From: Candidatus Poribacteria bacterium | GTDB taxonomy: Bacteria > Poribacteria > WGA-4E > WGA-3G | DNA length: 42,624 bases | Direction of reading: 5' to 3' | Assembly (NCBI GenBank): GCA_022823085.1 | Contig: JAJDXV010000134.1 | Coordinates: forward strand, 1-42,624 | Part shown: piece by piece, positions 24,350-32,342 of the stretch | Layout: the number at the start of each line of letters is the position of its first letter | Position numbering within the stretch: position 1 is the first letter of the stretch | Position numbers and translations under genes: made by a program | The notes under the pieces: generated by a model | Seen by the model: the letters and a program-made list of their open reading frames with translations, nothing else | Databases searched by the model: none | What the model was told of the DNA's origin: nothing

Positions 24350-27337
24350 CTACCTATTCCCTTGTGCTTCTAATATATTTATCATTTGTTCAAATATTTG
24401 TCGCCTTTGCGCTGCGGTTGACGCATCGAGCTGATCGAGCTGCTGGCGAAGTTCGTCCATCGTCATCGGTTTCTCACCGTTATTGGCGTCGCCATTCCTG
24501 GGTTCACCGTTTATCGGTAACCCGAACATCAAGAAATTCAGTGCTTCGTCGAACGTTTTCGCAGGCACAGCATCAAGTTCATTCGCACCTGCCTTCAAGA
24601 TAACCATCTCCAATTTCGGACGCCGCGGCTTGCTATCATCGCCCTCCACCTTCTCACTTTTCTTCGGCTTCGGCTCCTTCGCTTGCAGATAGATCGCTTC
24701 AAGGTAAAACAGCGCGTTTTCAACGGGGATGATCAACAGATTCCCGCGAATCACATCGTTCGCTTCTCGCCAATCCCGCAGCTGACGCGTCGTATTTTTA
24801 TTGATGTCGTCTTCAACCTGTGTAGGACCAGCGATCCCCGCGTTTTCAGGCAACACATAAACGATACGTTCACCGTAGTGCGGTGGATCGCAACGTGTGA
24901 CCATCCATGCCTTCAACTGTTTATCCCGAGCCCGCGGCGCAAACGGAATCATATTCACAAATTCGATTGATTCCTCACCCGGCAGCTGCAGCATCGCGTA
25001 GTACGGCATCATCTCTTGATCCGAGTCTGAGGTATAGTATGCCTCTTTCGGGATCAGCCACGGATTGGTCTTGTTATAGAAACCGTGCGCCTGCTGATAA
25101 TATTTCCCGTAGAGTGTCGCTTGGATGCGCGTCAGGTAGTCCGGATACCGCAGATGTGCCGCCAAACCCGCTGGCATTTCGGAGAGCGACTTAAAGAGAT
25201 TCGGAAACGCTTTCTGATACACCGCCATCACCTCTTCATCTTCCTTGACGGCGTAGAAATTCACCGCGCCCGTATAGGCATCAACCACAGCAACACCGGA
25301 GTTACGGATGTAGTTGAACGCATCGAAAACCGGTTCATCATAAGGATCGATACTTGATTCCGAGAGTTGCGTCTGATCGTCGGTATGCACTTGTGAGTTG
25401 GGATAATATCGGCTCGTCACGTAAAAGTCGATGACCCAGTAGAGTTTACCCGCGTTAATGACGATATACGGGTCGGGGTCATAGTTAAGGAACGGCGCGA
25501 TATAAGAGACGCGGTCGCGGACGAGCCGTTTGTCGATTCGCGTACCGATCTTCCGGCGAAACATAATCCGGCTCTCCGGGGTCAAATTCTCTGAGATGAG
25601 TATCGGGAAGAAATCGAACCGGAGCGCGAAACACAACCGTCGGAACCAACCGCCTATCGGGACACCCCCATCGCCTGTATAGACGTGCCGCTGCCATTCC
25701 GGTATTTCCGCCGTTTCATCCGTTTCCGTCGCCTCGTCAGTTTCCTCAGTTTCCGCATCCCGCTCACGATCGCCGCTCCCCGCATCGCGGTTCGTATTGA
25801 CAATCATATAGTTGCGGATCATCTCACCGTAGTAGATTTGCGGGTATTCAACTTTCAAGTCGTTGTAGCCTTCGTAGTCTATCGGTGTATCCTTGACCCA
25901 GAGTTTCGGGAAACCTTCGCCGACGAATTCGTTTACAGGGGCAACGCAAACCCCGTACCCGTAGACGAATGGGTTCATATCGGTCTTCAAGCGGGCCCAG
26001 TCTATAATGTCGGGGTCCGGGTCGATCTCGCGGGCCGCAATCAGGACTTGCCGATATTCGCCGTTGACGGTGTACCGGTCAACATCGGTGTACGGGTGGA
26101 AGTTGTAGTGCGGTTTGATCTGTTGCTCGCGGAGCGCCTCATGCAGGACGCGGCGATCCCATACCTGTATATTCTTTTTTATCGCCTCGTTCTCTGTTAT
26201 CATCTCCAATGTTGCTGGACCAGGTTCAAAGTCTACAGTGGTAATGGTATCAAGTTCAAAGGCGCGGCGCGTCTCTTCAATGTGTTTCTGGAGGTAAGGC
26301 TGTTCTCTCGTGAGCGGCTCCACGCGTATCCGTGCCACGTGTAGACCTAACGGATAGACATGAATCAGCAGCACGTAGCCCAATCCCCAGACCCCTGCTG
26401 TTACGTACCACAACAGCCGTCGTCGCCAGAAGAGGTTCAGCAGGATAACAACGGCGATACCGAGGAGTACCCCGCAGTAGATTTTCGTCGCACCTGCGAG
26501 ATGGAAGTCTACATAAAACAACCCGTGCAGCTTCTCTAATCCGGTCGTCAAGGGGCGCGTATAGACCTTACCCCAGAGGTTGGCAAAACTCCGCCAACCC
26601 GCAACGAGGAGCAGCAGCAACCAGAGTGCTGTACCGTGGAAAATGATGTGTCGTTTCACGCGCGCCATCGTGTGCGCGTCGCGACGGTAATAGAAATTAT
26701 AGAGCAGCCCCACAACGACGCATGTCACCCACAGCAGCCCTTGTATCCAGAGGCTCATCCATCTGTGCATCGGGTAGTTGAAGAGATAGAAGTTCCGATC
26801 TTTGCCGAAGTGCAGTCCGTCTTCAGTGACTGCGACCTCCGCACCGGGGCGGTTGAGGTACCGGACGACGGTATCATCAAGCAGGAGCATCGGAATCGCC
26901 ATCAGCAGCGCGAGGACAATGGTAATACAGATGACAGCGCGATGGAACGAGAAGGTCTGCGTATGTGTCCAGCGTCGGAACGCACGCGATTCCGGACACA
27001 GCACATTCGCTATTGCAGCGTTGATGTTCATGAACCCTGCAGCGACGATAAAGCAGAGCGCGAAGAACCCCCACCGAATCCGGTGAAGCCGCCAGAAGAT
27101 ACCTTCGTAACCGACAGACTCGTACCAGAGGTGTTCCGTGTACAGGAACGAGAGGGGGTAAAACATACTCGCACCGACGAGACCGCCGAATATCCAGAGC
27201 AGATATGCCTGAAGTTTACTATACCGATCGCGCCGGTAATAATCGCCCCGTCGGTATCGGAAGATACCCCATATTAAGGTAACGCTAACCACAAACGCGC
27301 TAAGCAGCAGCTGCGCAATAGCGATGTTCGCTGACAT
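24350..27337 (-). CDS. UPF0182 family large membrane protein
   Basis: Protein of 995 aa matching the UPF0182 (COG1615) pattern. About seven hydrophobic segments lie in the first 340 residues (for example LLLSAFVVSVTLIWGIF and LLWIFGGLVGASMFYPLSFL), with WYESVGYEGIFW between the first ones. A long extracytoplasmic part follows with family wording such as YNFHPYTDVDRYTVNGEYRQVLIAAREID. A very acidic linker (ETEETDEATETDE) lies near residue 535 and the C-terminus is Asn/Gly-rich. Its biochemical role is unknown. AGGAGGT precedes the ATG by ten bases. It has no obvious functional partner nearby. Confidence 0.88.
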   Translation of the reverse strand: MSANIAIAQLLLSAFVVSVTLIWGIFRYRRGDYYRRDRYSKLQAYLLWIFGGLVGASMFYPLSFLYTEHLWYESVGYEGIFWRLHRIRWGFFALCFIVAAGFMNINAAIANVLCPESRAFRRWTHTQTFSFHRAVICITIVLALLMAIPMLLLDDTVVRYLNRPGAEVAVTEDGLHFGKDRNFYLFNYPMHRWMSLWIQGLLWVTCVVVGLLYNFYYRRDAHTMARVKRHIIFHGTALWLLLLLVAGWRSFANLWGKVYTRPLTTGLEKLHGLFYVDFHLAGATKIYCGVLLGIAVVILLNLFWRRRLLWYVTAGVWGLGYVLLIHVYPLGLHVARIRVEPLTREQPYLQKHIEETRRAFELDTITTVDFEPGPATLEMITENEAIKKNIQVWDRRVLHEALREQQIKPHYNFHPYTDVDRYTVNGEYRQVLIAAREIDPDPDIIDWARLKTDMNPFVYGYGVCVAPVNEFVGEGFPKLWVKDTPIDYEGYNDLKVEYPQIYYGEMIRNYMIVNTNRDAGSGDRERDAETEETDEATETDETAEIPEWQRHVYTGDGGVPIGGWFRRLCFALRFDFFPILISENLTPESRIMFRRKIGTRIDKRLVRDRVSYIAPFLNYDPDPYIVINAGKLYWVIDFYVTSRYYPNSQVHTDDQTQLSESSIDPYDEPVFDAFNYIRNSGVAVVDAYTGAVNFYAVKEDEEVMAVYQKAFPNLFKSLSEMPAGLAAHLRYPDYLTRIQATLYGKYYQQAHGFYNKTNPWLIPKEAYYTSDSDQEMMPYYAMLQLPGEESIEFVNMIPFAPRARDKQLKAWMVTRCDPPHYGERIVYVLPENAGIAGPTQVEDDINKNTTRQLRDWREANDVIRGNLLIIPVENALFYLEAIYLQAKEPKPKKSEKVEGDDSKPRRPKLEMVILKAGANELDAVPAKTFDEALNFLMFGLPINGEPRNGDANNGEKPMTMDELRQQLDQLDASTAAQRRQIFEQMINILEAQGNR

Positions 27338-27384
27338 AATTTTCAGACCTCCTGGTTGTTACATTATAATATAATAACACAATC

Positions 27385-27600
27385 TGTTCAAATCTGACCA
27401 GTGATTTGTGTGATTTTGACCGGTGATTTATGTGATTTTTATGATTTTCCATGATAAGAGGGTCGTTTGAATAGTTATGTCTGTTTCCCTGAATAGGGCT
27501 TTCAGTGGAAGGATGTCTGTAATCATGGTAATCAGAGCCGATCATAGTCAATCCCAGTTCATCTTCCAAAATCACATAAATCACAGTTCATCTTCCAAAA
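27385..27600. repeat. Family C repeats
   Basis: Variants of ATTTGTGTGATTTTGACC occur at 27403-27450, and the complementary form AAATCACATAAATCACAGTTC at 27569-27590. The same wording returns near 29006, 33137 and 38741. No gene is credible between 27338 and 27600. Confidence 0.7.
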
Positions 27601-27613
27601 ATAAAAAAAATGC

Positions 27614-27642
27614 TTGCATTTTTTTGTAACCTTTTATATACT
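27614..27642 (+). promoter_or_regulatory. Candidate promoter P0 of the promoter-rich region
   Basis: TTGCAT at 27614-27619 and TATACT at 27637-27642 with 17 bp spacing. The -35 is weak and the -10 good. It is the first of four promoters in the same direction. Confidence 0.4.
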
Positions 27643-27648
27643 AACAGT

Positions 27649-27745
27649 GTTAAATAAAGCAGGAAGAACCCACCTACCAAAACCGAGTCCGATTCATAAA
27701 CCGGATTCAAGGGTTCAAACCGCACGACAAAATTTTTTTTCGGAA
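27649..27745 (+). ncRNA. Possible small structured RNA
   Basis: Downstream of P0, GAACCC (27666-27671) can pair with GGGTTC (27710-27715). Inside it, GAGTCCG pairs with CGGATTC (one G-U pair). A run of eight T residues follows at 27733-27740. There is no reading frame, and the RNA family is not recognised. Confidence 0.35.
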
Positions 27746-27750
27746 TTAAT

Positions 27751-27779
27751 TTGACAAAACTTGCAAATACAGGTATAAT
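27751..27779 (+). promoter_or_regulatory. Perfect sigma70 promoter P1
   Basis: TTGACA at 27751-27756 and TATAAT at 27774-27779, 17 bp apart. The transcript would meet an 8-bp hairpin (GTGTGATT 27792-27799 with AATCACAC 27808-27815) and then the T-runs ATTTTTG and AATTTTTTT. It may be a short RNA or an attenuated leader. Confidence 0.85.
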
Positions 27780-27864
27780 TAACCTAAGTTAGTGTGATTA
27801 GACGCAAAATCACACCCATTTTTGCCGATATTCGCACCAAACGCAAATTTTTTTCACGAAAAAC

Positions 27865-27893
27865 TTGACATCACATTACCAATGTGGTATAAT
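27865..27893 (+). promoter_or_regulatory. Perfect sigma70 promoter P2 with operator-like dyad
   Basis: TTGACA at 27865-27870 and TATAAT at 27888-27893, 17 bp apart. The spacer contains the perfect dyad CACATT-ACC-AATGTG (27872-27886), centred between the boxes where a repressor or a DNA-twisting activator could act. Confidence 0.85.
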
Positions 27894-27899
27894 ATAGAT

Positions 27900-28110
27900 A
27901 CATAAGAGCATAACGTTATTGGATAAAGCATTCGTGCTTACTCCAAAAACACTCTTACAACAAATCGCACAAACACAATATGAGCAGTCCGAGCGAGTTC
28001 CACTCGCCGAACCTGCAACATAATCTGATTCGGTAACAGCGAGCCACACTCGCCAACCGAACCCATAGCGGCGCAGACAAGTGGCGACCCTAAACCACAA
28101 ACAAGCACCG
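27900..28110 (+). ncRNA. Possible structured non-coding RNA
   Basis: Several hairpins follow P2. AAGCA-TTCG-TGCTT, extended by TTGGA/TCCAA, lies at 27919-27946 and has a UUCG-type tetraloop. GCGAGT-TCC-ACTCGC lies at 27993-28007. A two-level stem TTCGGT/ACCGAA around GCGAG/CTCGC lies at 28029-28061. The last two look like diverged copies of one unit. Overlapping minus-strand frames (up to 80 codons) have no ribosome site and read like shadows. It could instead be a dispersed palindromic repeat. Confidence 0.42.
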
Positions 28111-28128
28111 CATCCCAAAAAAAAATAG

Positions 28129-28157
28129 TTGACACGTTTTCGTAACTATTGTATAAT
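28129..28157 (+). promoter_or_regulatory. Perfect sigma70 promoter P3
   Basis: TTGACA at 28129-28134 and TATAAT at 28152-28157, 17 bp apart. It heads a leader of about 280 nt that ends in a strong Shine-Dalgarno for the broken gene at 28443. Confidence 0.87.
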
Positions 28158-28163
28158 TTACAA

Positions 28164-28442
28164 CGTTTATACGAAAGGTTTGGTTATTTTTGTAGAAAAT
28201 TATAACGCAATATAAGAACCGAACCTGATTTTTAGAAAGTGCGCTTCAGAAATTATTACGAAAATTTCCGAAGCACCCAAAAAGGTTAGTTCAGAATAGA
28301 TTTCATCCCTGAATCTGTTCTCGATTTCGATTTTTGTGGGAACCCCGGTAAATCGGTGTTCCTACTGATGTAGAGTGGGAACACCCACTACGGCGTTCCC
28401 GAAAGTTAATTGTTTTTGTTTTCTAAGGAGGAGAATAAGTAA
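28164..28442 (+). promoter_or_regulatory. Long structured leader with competing hairpins
   Basis: Stems include 28176-28185 with 28217-28226 (ten pairs, one G-U) and 28239-28276. Near the 3' end are mutually exclusive pairings: GGTGTTCC (28355-28362) with GGAACACC (28378-28385), AGTGGG (28374-28379) with CCCACT (28384-28389), and GGGAAC (28377-28382) with GTTCCC (28395-28400). The Shine-Dalgarno AAGGAGGAG lies at 28424-28432. The shape suits a regulatory leader, but no known riboswitch was recognised. Confidence 0.45.
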
Positions 28443-29043
28443 ATGCAATTGTCAAAATTGACATTTTCCTTGTACTACTATAAGTGCCCCATCTACTCCC
28501 CCCAGTGCCGCGACATCATGGTTACGCCAATGGGTGCCGCAACACCCGTTGATTCTACTGCCACTCCTGCTACTGTAATAACCAATCTCGTTACTCCGGT
28601 ACCCCAAGCGACAGATACAAATGGTAATATCACCTGAGTTTACGTTCAGGATTACAAGATAGCATCTGGAAAGAGAGCAAAATTTCAGATGCATACTGGT
28701 TATCTCGCGAGTAATACAGCCGAGTCACCTACCCCATCGATCCAATCTACCAGAGCACCAGTGATGAGAATCACGCCTCCCGATGCGCCTAATGCCGGTG
28801 GCAATATTGTCTTCACGATTGATTTTGATGAAGCATTTGTTGACATGGAAGAAGTGGACGGACTTCAAGCCACTGATTTTGGTGTTACTGGTGGAGCAGA
28901 GACATCGGCACCGGTTCTTGAAAGGTCGATCTAACAGCCGCGGGTGCCGAGGTCCCACGTCAGATAGGTATGGAGACAGCAAATCCAACGCCCGTAGTAG
29001 AGCAGTACAAAGTTCATCTTTCCACAAATCACAGTAAAATTTG
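28443..29043 (+). pseudogene. Broken gene for a Thr/Pro-rich, Ig-like surface protein
   Basis: Starting at ATG 28443 behind an excellent Shine-Dalgarno, the frame runs to an in-frame TGA at 28635. It continues in the same frame (VYVQDYKIASGKRAKFQ) to 28934, and near 28920 the sense moves to another frame (VDLTAAGAEVPRQIGMETAN) ending about 29043. The first 90 bp may hold a further shift, since an alternative frame reads TTISAPSTPPSAATS. NIVFTIDFDEAF and LQATDFGVTGG resemble bacterial Ig-like surface domains. The 3' end runs into a family C repeat at about 29006. Decay of a secreted protein gene is the simplest reading. Sequencing errors cannot be excluded. Confidence 0.6.
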
Positions 29044-29069
29044 ACTTTTCCGCAAAAATATGATATATT
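29041..29069 (+). promoter_or_regulatory. Sigma70 promoter of the redoxin fusion gene
   Basis: TTGACT at 29041-29046 and TATATT at 29064-29069 with 17 bp between, each five of six. AAGGAGG follows at 29090-29096, just before ATG 29103. Confidence 0.75.
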
Positions 29070-29102
29070 AAAACCGTAAAACAAAAATCAAAGGAGGCAT
29101 AT

Positions 29103-30941
29103 ATGAAACCCTACATACCAATATTACTATTGACACTCACGCTACCGCTCGTCCTACAAGCAGCACCCGACTATACCATCACGAACAAGCATCGCGTCAT
29201 CCAAGAGGTATCGCTCAACCAGAACAACGTTCCCATCGGCACCGAATTGCCGCGCCTCAACTTCACGACGCTCAGCGGTGACACATACACCTTAGACAGT
29301 CTCACCAGAAAGGGACCCGTTGTCGCCGTATTCCTCACAACCCGATGTCCTGTCGCGCAGCGCTATGCGATGCGTCTAAAACGGCTACACACCGAATTCG
29401 CAGGAAACGACAAACACCGCACCACCTTCGTCGGCATCTACGCCAACCAAGAAGACACCCTCGACGATGTGAAAGCATACATCCAGAAAGCAGAATACAC
29501 CTTCCCCATCGTCAAAGATACCACCGGCTACCTTGCCGAACTGCTCGGTGCCACGATGACCCCGCAGGCGATGCTCATCGACACGACCGGCACCCTACGC
29601 TATCGCGGTCCGATTGACGATAACCGGTACGAAACCCGCATCAAACACAACTACCTACGCGACGCGCTCCTCGCCACACACACCGGCGACGCTATCCCCT
29701 TACAAGAGACACCCGCGTTCGGATGCACCATCCATCTCCCAGAATCGAGTCTCCCGTCCGAAGTCACCTATAGCGAGCACATCGCCGCGATACTCCAGAA
29801 CAATTGCCAAACCTGCCACCGCCACGGCGAAGTCGCACCCTTCACACTCACCGATTACGGCGATGCGAAGGCATGGGCAACCGAGATCGCCGTTTACACC
29901 GAATCGCGACTCATGCCACCTTGGAAACCGGCGCCCGGATACGGACACTTCAAGAACGAGCGACGGCTCACAGATAGCCAGATCGAATTAATCGCACGCT
30001 GGGTAGACGCAGGCGCGCCCCCCGGCGACCTCAACGCCGTCCCAACCGCACCCGAATTCCACGACAATTGGGCACTCGGTGAACCCGACCAGATATTTGA
30101 GATGCCCGTCGAATACGAAATCGACGCGGAAGGCGAAGACGAATACCGACAATTTATCATACCCACCAACTTCGAGACCGATATGTATATCCAGGCCGTT
30201 GACGTACAACCCGGCAACCGGAAAACCGTCCACCACGTCATCCCCTACCTCGATGTCAACGGCGAAGCCCGTAAACTCGATGCACAGGACCCGAAACCTG
30301 GATATGTCACCGAAGGCACCGGCCCAGGATTTGATGCTGCCGGATCGCTCGGCGGTTGGGCACCCGGTGTCACGCCGTCCGTCTTACCCGAAGGTGTCGG
30401 CTACCTCTTACCCAAGGGTGCCGATATCGTCATGCAGGTACACTACTACCGTACCGGACACGTCGAATACGATCGGTCGCGGCTCGGACTCTATTTCTCA
30501 AAGACAGCAGACACAGCACGGCTCCACATCGGCAGTGCCATTAACTCCGAATTTGTGATCCCGCCCGGTGAGGCGTGGCATGAAGTGTTAGCGGATAGGA
30601 ACGTCAAGGAGGATGTCTATCTCTTAGGAGCGTGGCCCCACATGCATCTGCTCGGACGCGACATGCGTCTCATCGCAACCACACCTGAAGGCGAAGCGCA
30701 CGAGCTCGTCTGGGTCAAGGATTGGGACTTCAATTGGCAGGATATCTATCACTATCAGGCACCGTTATTCTTGCCCGCGGGTACAAAAATTAATCTCGTC
30801 GCTCATTTCGACAATTCCGCAGCGAACCCAGCCAACCCGCACACTCCTCCCATCCCAGTAGGCTGGGGCGAAAAAACCACAGACGAAATGTGTATCGGGT
30901 TCTTCTACTACGTAAAAGCCGACCAATTCTCACCGAATTAA
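29103..30941 (+). CDS. Redoxin / c-type heme / copper monooxygenase-like fusion
   Basis: Exported protein of 612 aa with signal peptide MKPYIPILLLTLTLPLVLQA. A redoxin (AhpC/TSA) domain lies at about 45-195 with a single Cys, C82 in TTRCPVAQRY. A CxxCH heme site follows (C235, C238, H239) with the possible distal ligand M271 in MPPW. Residues about 330-610 match a copper type II ascorbate-dependent monooxygenase: H377/H378 and H447 fit one copper site and H513, H515 and M586 the other, as in peptidylglycine monooxygenase. Both copper sites look complete, so an oxygen-using periplasmic enzyme is plausible. The substrate is unknown. It has its own promoter and is convergent with the BrkB gene. 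Confidence 0.85.
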   Translation: MKPYIPILLLTLTLPLVLQAAPDYTITNKHRVIQEVSLNQNNVPIGTELPRLNFTTLSGDTYTLDSLTRKGPVVAVFLTTRCPVAQRYAMRLKRLHTEFAGNDKHRTTFVGIYANQEDTLDDVKAYIQKAEYTFPIVKDTTGYLAELLGATMTPQAMLIDTTGTLRYRGPIDDNRYETRIKHNYLRDALLATHTGDAIPLQETPAFGCTIHLPESSLPSEVTYSEHIAAILQNNCQTCHRHGEVAPFTLTDYGDAKAWATEIAVYTESRLMPPWKPAPGYGHFKNERRLTDSQIELIARWVDAGAPPGDLNAVPTAPEFHDNWALGEPDQIFEMPVEYEIDAEGEDEYRQFIIPTNFETDMYIQAVDVQPGNRKTVHHVIPYLDVNGEARKLDAQDPKPGYVTEGTGPGFDAAGSLGGWAPGVTPSVLPEGVGYLLPKGADIVMQVHYYRTGHVEYDRSRLGLYFSKTADTARLHIGSAINSEFVIPPGEAWHEVLADRNVKEDVYLLGAWPHMHLLGRDMRLIATTPEGEAHELVWVKDWDFNWQDIYHYQAPLFLPAGTKINLVAHFDNSAANPANPHTPPIPVGWGEKTTDEMCIGFFYYVKADQFSPN

Positions 30942-30950
30942 TCATTGCAG

Positions 30951-31095
30951 GCGGGGTTTGATGGAGATTAAATAAATATTTCGGTAATCGTTAAAGATCG
31001 CGAGCCTAAGAAACACCCCAGCAAAAACACTCGCTCCTACAATAAGAGATTATTGTATTACCGAATTAAATTATTAAACTTCATGTAACCCCGCC
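30951..31095. repeat. Nested palindromes between convergent genes
   Basis: Outer arms GGCGGGGTT (30951-30959) and AACCCCGCC (31087-31095) enclose inner arms TTCGGTAAT (30980-30988) and ATTACCGAA (31057-31065). These in turn enclose the 46-bp block 30995-31040 shared with 17952-17997. The outer pair equals the compact palindrome at 11273 split by about 127 bp. It may serve as a two-way transcription stop. Confidence 0.75.
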
Positions 31096-31100
31096 GTCCA

Positions 31101-32342
31101 TCACACCAAAGAACTCACCCGAACCTTCTCCAAATGTGCATACTGCGATGCCCTCAGCATATCCAACACACGGATACCCGCCTCCGACGACACACTTGCA
31201 ACGAAATGAGCCGTCATCTCACCTTCGACCGCCGAGACCAACTCCGCCAACGTAATATCCGACAACGCCCGTGCCGGCAGATAACCAGCCGTATCCCCCT
31301 CCACCTCGTAGATCAAACCCGCCGACTTGAACCGCTCGAAATTCGCCTCCACAACCTCTTGTGAGACACCTATACGCGCCGCCACCTGCTCCGCCGTACA
31401 CGCACCTTCACCCTTCGAGAACCCTTCCGCAACAACCAGGAACAGCGCAATAATACCCGCACTATTTACATACCCGTTGCTACTCTGTTCCGCGGACACA
31501 CGCTGGACAAATCCCTTCCCCAAACGCTGAAACGCATTTGCTATCTCTGCACCCAACAGGATGACCACCCAAGTCACATACGTCCAGATCGCGAAGACGA
31601 TCAACAGTGCCATTGCCCCATAGATGTCGCTATAGTTCTTCCAGACGAGTCCGAAGTAACTGCCGAACGCGATCCGCGCCAGCTGGAACAACGTCCCCGC
31701 GACCAACGCCCCCAGAAGTGCAGCACTCCACTTCACCGCAGTATTCGGCATCGCAAGGTATATCAGGAACAGCAGACAATAGACCAGCATCCACGGGAAA
31801 ATATGCGCGAACACCCAGTTCTTCGCAGTTAAAAAAAACAGCGAAATCAGCAGCGGTCCCACCGTTAGCAAGGTATAGAAGACGGCATATTTCTGGAAGG
31901 CTTGTATAATAGGTAACCGCCGCCGCGCACCCCAGATGTCGTTGAGATGCTGCTCTACAGAGATAAACAGCAGCGTTGAGACCAGCAGGAACAACAAGAA
32001 ACCACCGATACCGAGACCACCAAGATTTCTGTTGGCAAATGCTGAAAGTTCTGCTACAATCTCTTCAGCACCGTACCGGGGTAAGAAATTATCACGAAGT
32101 GCCACGATCAGCGGCGAATTCGCATCCGTAACAGCGCCGAACGTCTTCAACAAGAAAAGCGCGACAGCCGATAACGGCACCAAACACAGCAGTGTGTGGA
32201 ACGCCAACGACGATGCCTGCTGAAGACATTTATCCTCAACAAATTGATGCCAGATATTCGCACCTAACTGCGCAGCGGATGCCCGTAAATCGCCAAGGTA
32301 ACCCACATATTTTTCCGAAAGGTTGTTTATAGCCATACGCAT
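31101..32342 (-). CDS. YihY/BrkB family membrane protein
   Basis: Inner-membrane protein of 413 aa. The family pattern QQASSLAFHTLLCLVPLSAVAL opens about six hydrophobic segments, including LGIGGFLLFLLVSTLLFISVEQHLNDIWGARR, AVFYTLLTVGPLLISLFFLTA and MALLIVFAIWTYVTWVVILLGAEIANAF. The last 110 residues form a soluble winged-helix-like part (AEQVAARIGVSQEVVEANFERFKSAGLI), as in longer YihY members. Function in bacteria is unsettled. The start is ATG 32342 or ATG 32336, neither with a Shine-Dalgarno. The first overlaps the methyltransferase start codon on the other strand. Confidence 0.88.
   Translation of the reverse strand: MRMAINNLSEKYVGYLGDLRASAAQLGANIWHQFVEDKCLQQASSLAFHTLLCLVPLSAVALFLLKTFGAVTDANSPLIVALRDNFLPRYGAEEIVAELSAFANRNLGGLGIGGFLLFLLVSTLLFISVEQHLNDIWGARRRLPIIQAFQKYAVFYTLLTVGPLLISLFFLTAKNWVFAHIFPWMLVYCLLFLIYLAMPNTAVKWSAALLGALVAGTLFQLARIAFGSYFGLVWKNYSDIYGAMALLIVFAIWTYVTWVVILLGAEIANAFQRLGKGFVQRVSAEQSSNGYVNSAGIIALFLVVAEGFSKGEGACTAEQVAARIGVSQEVVEANFERFKSAGLIYEVEGDTAGYLPARALSDITLAELVSAVEGEMTAHFVASVSSEAGIRVLDMLRASQYAHLEKVRVSSLV

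Noticed and set aside
27660..27725. tRNA gene suggested by GGGTTCAAACC
   Set aside because: The T-loop-like string lacks a matching T stem, and no acceptor or anticodon stem can be built around it.
27876..28135. Minus-strand frames of 65-80 codons in the promoter-rich region
   Set aside because: They run through two perfect plus-strand promoters and hairpins, have no Shine-Dalgarno and show no family features.
28635..28637. TGA read as selenocysteine
   Set aside because: The frame also has a later shift, no redox-like context surrounds the codon, and no convincing SECIS-like hairpin directly follows it. Gene decay is simpler.
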